The position numbers and the translations under genes were made by a program. Source: Planctomycetota bacterium (GTDB taxonomy: Bacteria > Planctomycetota > Phycisphaerae > Sedimentisphaerales > Anaerobacaceae). From it: 6,103 nt of DNA. Positions 5,244-6,103 of this stretch are shown piece by piece (the first letter of the stretch is position 1; the number at the start of each line of letters is the position of its first letter). The stretch spans positions 1 through 6,103 of the forward strand of contig JADFHU010000372.1 of the NCBI GenBank assembly GCA_022567055.1, written 5' to 3'. The notes under the pieces are model-generated. The model did not search any database, was not told the DNA's origin, and saw only the letters and a list, made by a program, of their open reading frames with translations.

Positions 5244-6103
5244 TTGGCTGCCACGAGAATCTATGTTCTAGCGAAGGAACTGAGTGTTAAGAGCTCAGCC
5301 ATCGTCTCCAAATGTCAGGACGAGGGGTTGGACGTAAAGAATCATATGTCGGCCATTTCCGCAGGTTTGGCAGCCACCATCCTGGAGTGGTTCAGCGAGG
5401 GTGACAACGTGACAACGATTGAGACCGCGACCAAGGTCGATCTCAAGCGGGTGCGCGTGCGGAAGAAACCAAAACCCAAGAAAGTGCCCGAAGCCGAAGC
5501 GCCAGAGCCGGAGACGGCAGCGTCCGCGGCCGAGAGCAAGGCCGGGGCCGATGTGGCTGCCGAGGTGGCACCGGCTGCACAGGTCCCTCCCCCAGACGCC
5601 GTCGCGGACGAATCCGACATTGCCGTCCAGACGGTAACGGCTGAAGAGGAAAAAGAGGAGATTCCCGACCAAGTCGTCCCGGTGGAGGCCGAAGATGCGA
5701 CCTCCGATGGTCAGCCAATGACTCGCAAGGGCCCCCAGATCATCGAGCCGCCCGAGCCCGAGCCCGAGCCGGTGGTTCCCGCGGGACCAATGCTCGCGAA
5801 GCCTAAGCCGGCCAAGCTCAGTGGTCCGCAGGTGGTTCGCGTCGAGGCGGCTGAGCCCGTGCGTGCTCCACGACCCCGTACGGCCGTGCGCTATGATCGG
5901 CCCGTCACCCAGCCACAGATGAACGTTCCCGCGGCGACGGGCGAGCAAGCGACCGCCGGGAAGGGCAAGCACCATGGCAAGGGAAAACTGGGCGGGCACC
6001 GTCGGGTAGAAGCCCCAGGGGAGACCCCGAGAGCCAAACAGCGGAGTAAGCTGCGTCAGCGCGACATTGACGAGCGGCGCGCCCGCGTGGAGGCCGCGGG
6101 GGG
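5244..6103 (+). CDS. infB: Translation initiation factor IF-2, N-terminal part (3' end outside window)
   Basis: IF-2 is the GTPase that brings initiator fMet-tRNA to the 30S subunit and promotes subunit joining. Only 286 codons are in the window. Translation starts at TTG 5244, 14 bases after the nusA stop, with GGAGGT upstream, so the two genes form one operon. Residues ~4-52 (RIYVLAKELSVKSSAIVSKCQDEGLDVKNHMSAI) are the IF2_N domain. A long, poorly conserved linker follows: a basic patch RVRVRKKPKPKK, then Ala/Glu/Pro-rich sequence with a PE repeat, and a Gly/Lys/His patch at 239-254. The last residues (KLRQRDIDERRARVEAAGG) are the charged helix stretch before the GTPase core. The G domain and tRNA-binding domains are beyond the window, so the call rests on IF2_N, linker composition and position after nusA. 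Confidence 0.92.
   Translation, partial: MAATRIYVLAKELSVKSSAIVSKCQDEGLDVKNHMSAISAGLAATILEWFSEGDNVTTIETATKVDLKRVRVRKKPKPKKVPEAEAPEPETAASAAESKAGADVAAEVAPAAQVPPPDAVADESDIAVQTVTAEEEKEEIPDQVVPVEAEDATSDGQPMTRKGPQIIEPPEPEPEPVVPAGPMLAKPKPAKLSGPQVVRVEAAEPVRAPRPRTAVRYDRPVTQPQMNVPAATGEQATAGKGKHHGKGKLGGHRRVEAPGETPRAKQRSKLRQRDIDERRARVEAAG
5751..5768 (+). repeat. CCCGAG hexanucleotide repeat (three units) in the infB linker
   Basis: Three perfect CCCGAG units encode a Pro-Glu run within the flexible linker. Such repeats are common in IF-2 linkers and keep the reading frame when they change in number. Confidence 0.7.

Noticed and set aside
5295..5999. Open frame of 234 codons on the minus strand, opposite infB
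   Set aside because: It is the antisense shadow of the Ala/Pro/Glu linker of IF-2; the Gly/Leu/Arg-rich product has no family features.

Overview
The window reads as bacterial chromosome, all visible genes on the + strand, in this order: the 3' end of clpB (disaggregase), a secreted right-handed beta-helix protein, a 520-base stretch with no convincing gene, nusA (transcription factor), and the 5' part of infB (translation initiation factor IF-2). The probable source is a planctomycete or close relative. This is an inference from the large exported beta-helix protein with the C-terminal block seen in many planctomycete surface proteins, from the moderately high GC content, and from the TTG start of infB. 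No rRNA or marker gene is present to prove it.

Region by region: 1-1086 is the second AAA+ module and C-terminus of ClpB, with all ATPase motifs intact. 1087-1376 is non-coding, with a sigma-70-like promoter candidate (1138-1167) and small inverted repeats. 1377-3317 encodes the 646-residue exported protein, followed by a textbook intrinsic terminator (3345-3381), so that gene forms its own unit or ends one. 3382-3900 holds no supported gene but is rich in RNA structure and contains a second, very strong intrinsic terminator (3804-3836) only 64 bases before nusA. 3901-5229 is nusA with an unusual Ala/Lys/acidic tail built of short repeats. 5244-6103 is infB, 14 bases downstream, hence almost certainly co-transcribed with nusA. 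infB runs off the window before its GTPase domain.

The most interesting feature is the nusA leader. The left arm of a strong hairpin (3703-3739) can pair either with its local partner (3727-3739) or with the left arm of the terminator (3803-3814), because these two stretches are near-copies (12 of 14 bases). That is the geometry of a transcription attenuator: hairpin formed, terminator free; hairpin opened, terminator blocked. A second segment (3746-3754) is perfectly complementary over 9 bases to the nusA translation start region (3889-3897). NusA itself stimulates intrinsic termination, so a terminator in its own leader suggests feedback control of the nusA-infB operon. The pairings are seen in the sequence; the regulatory role is inference. 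The alternative is a separate small RNA gene ending at 3836.
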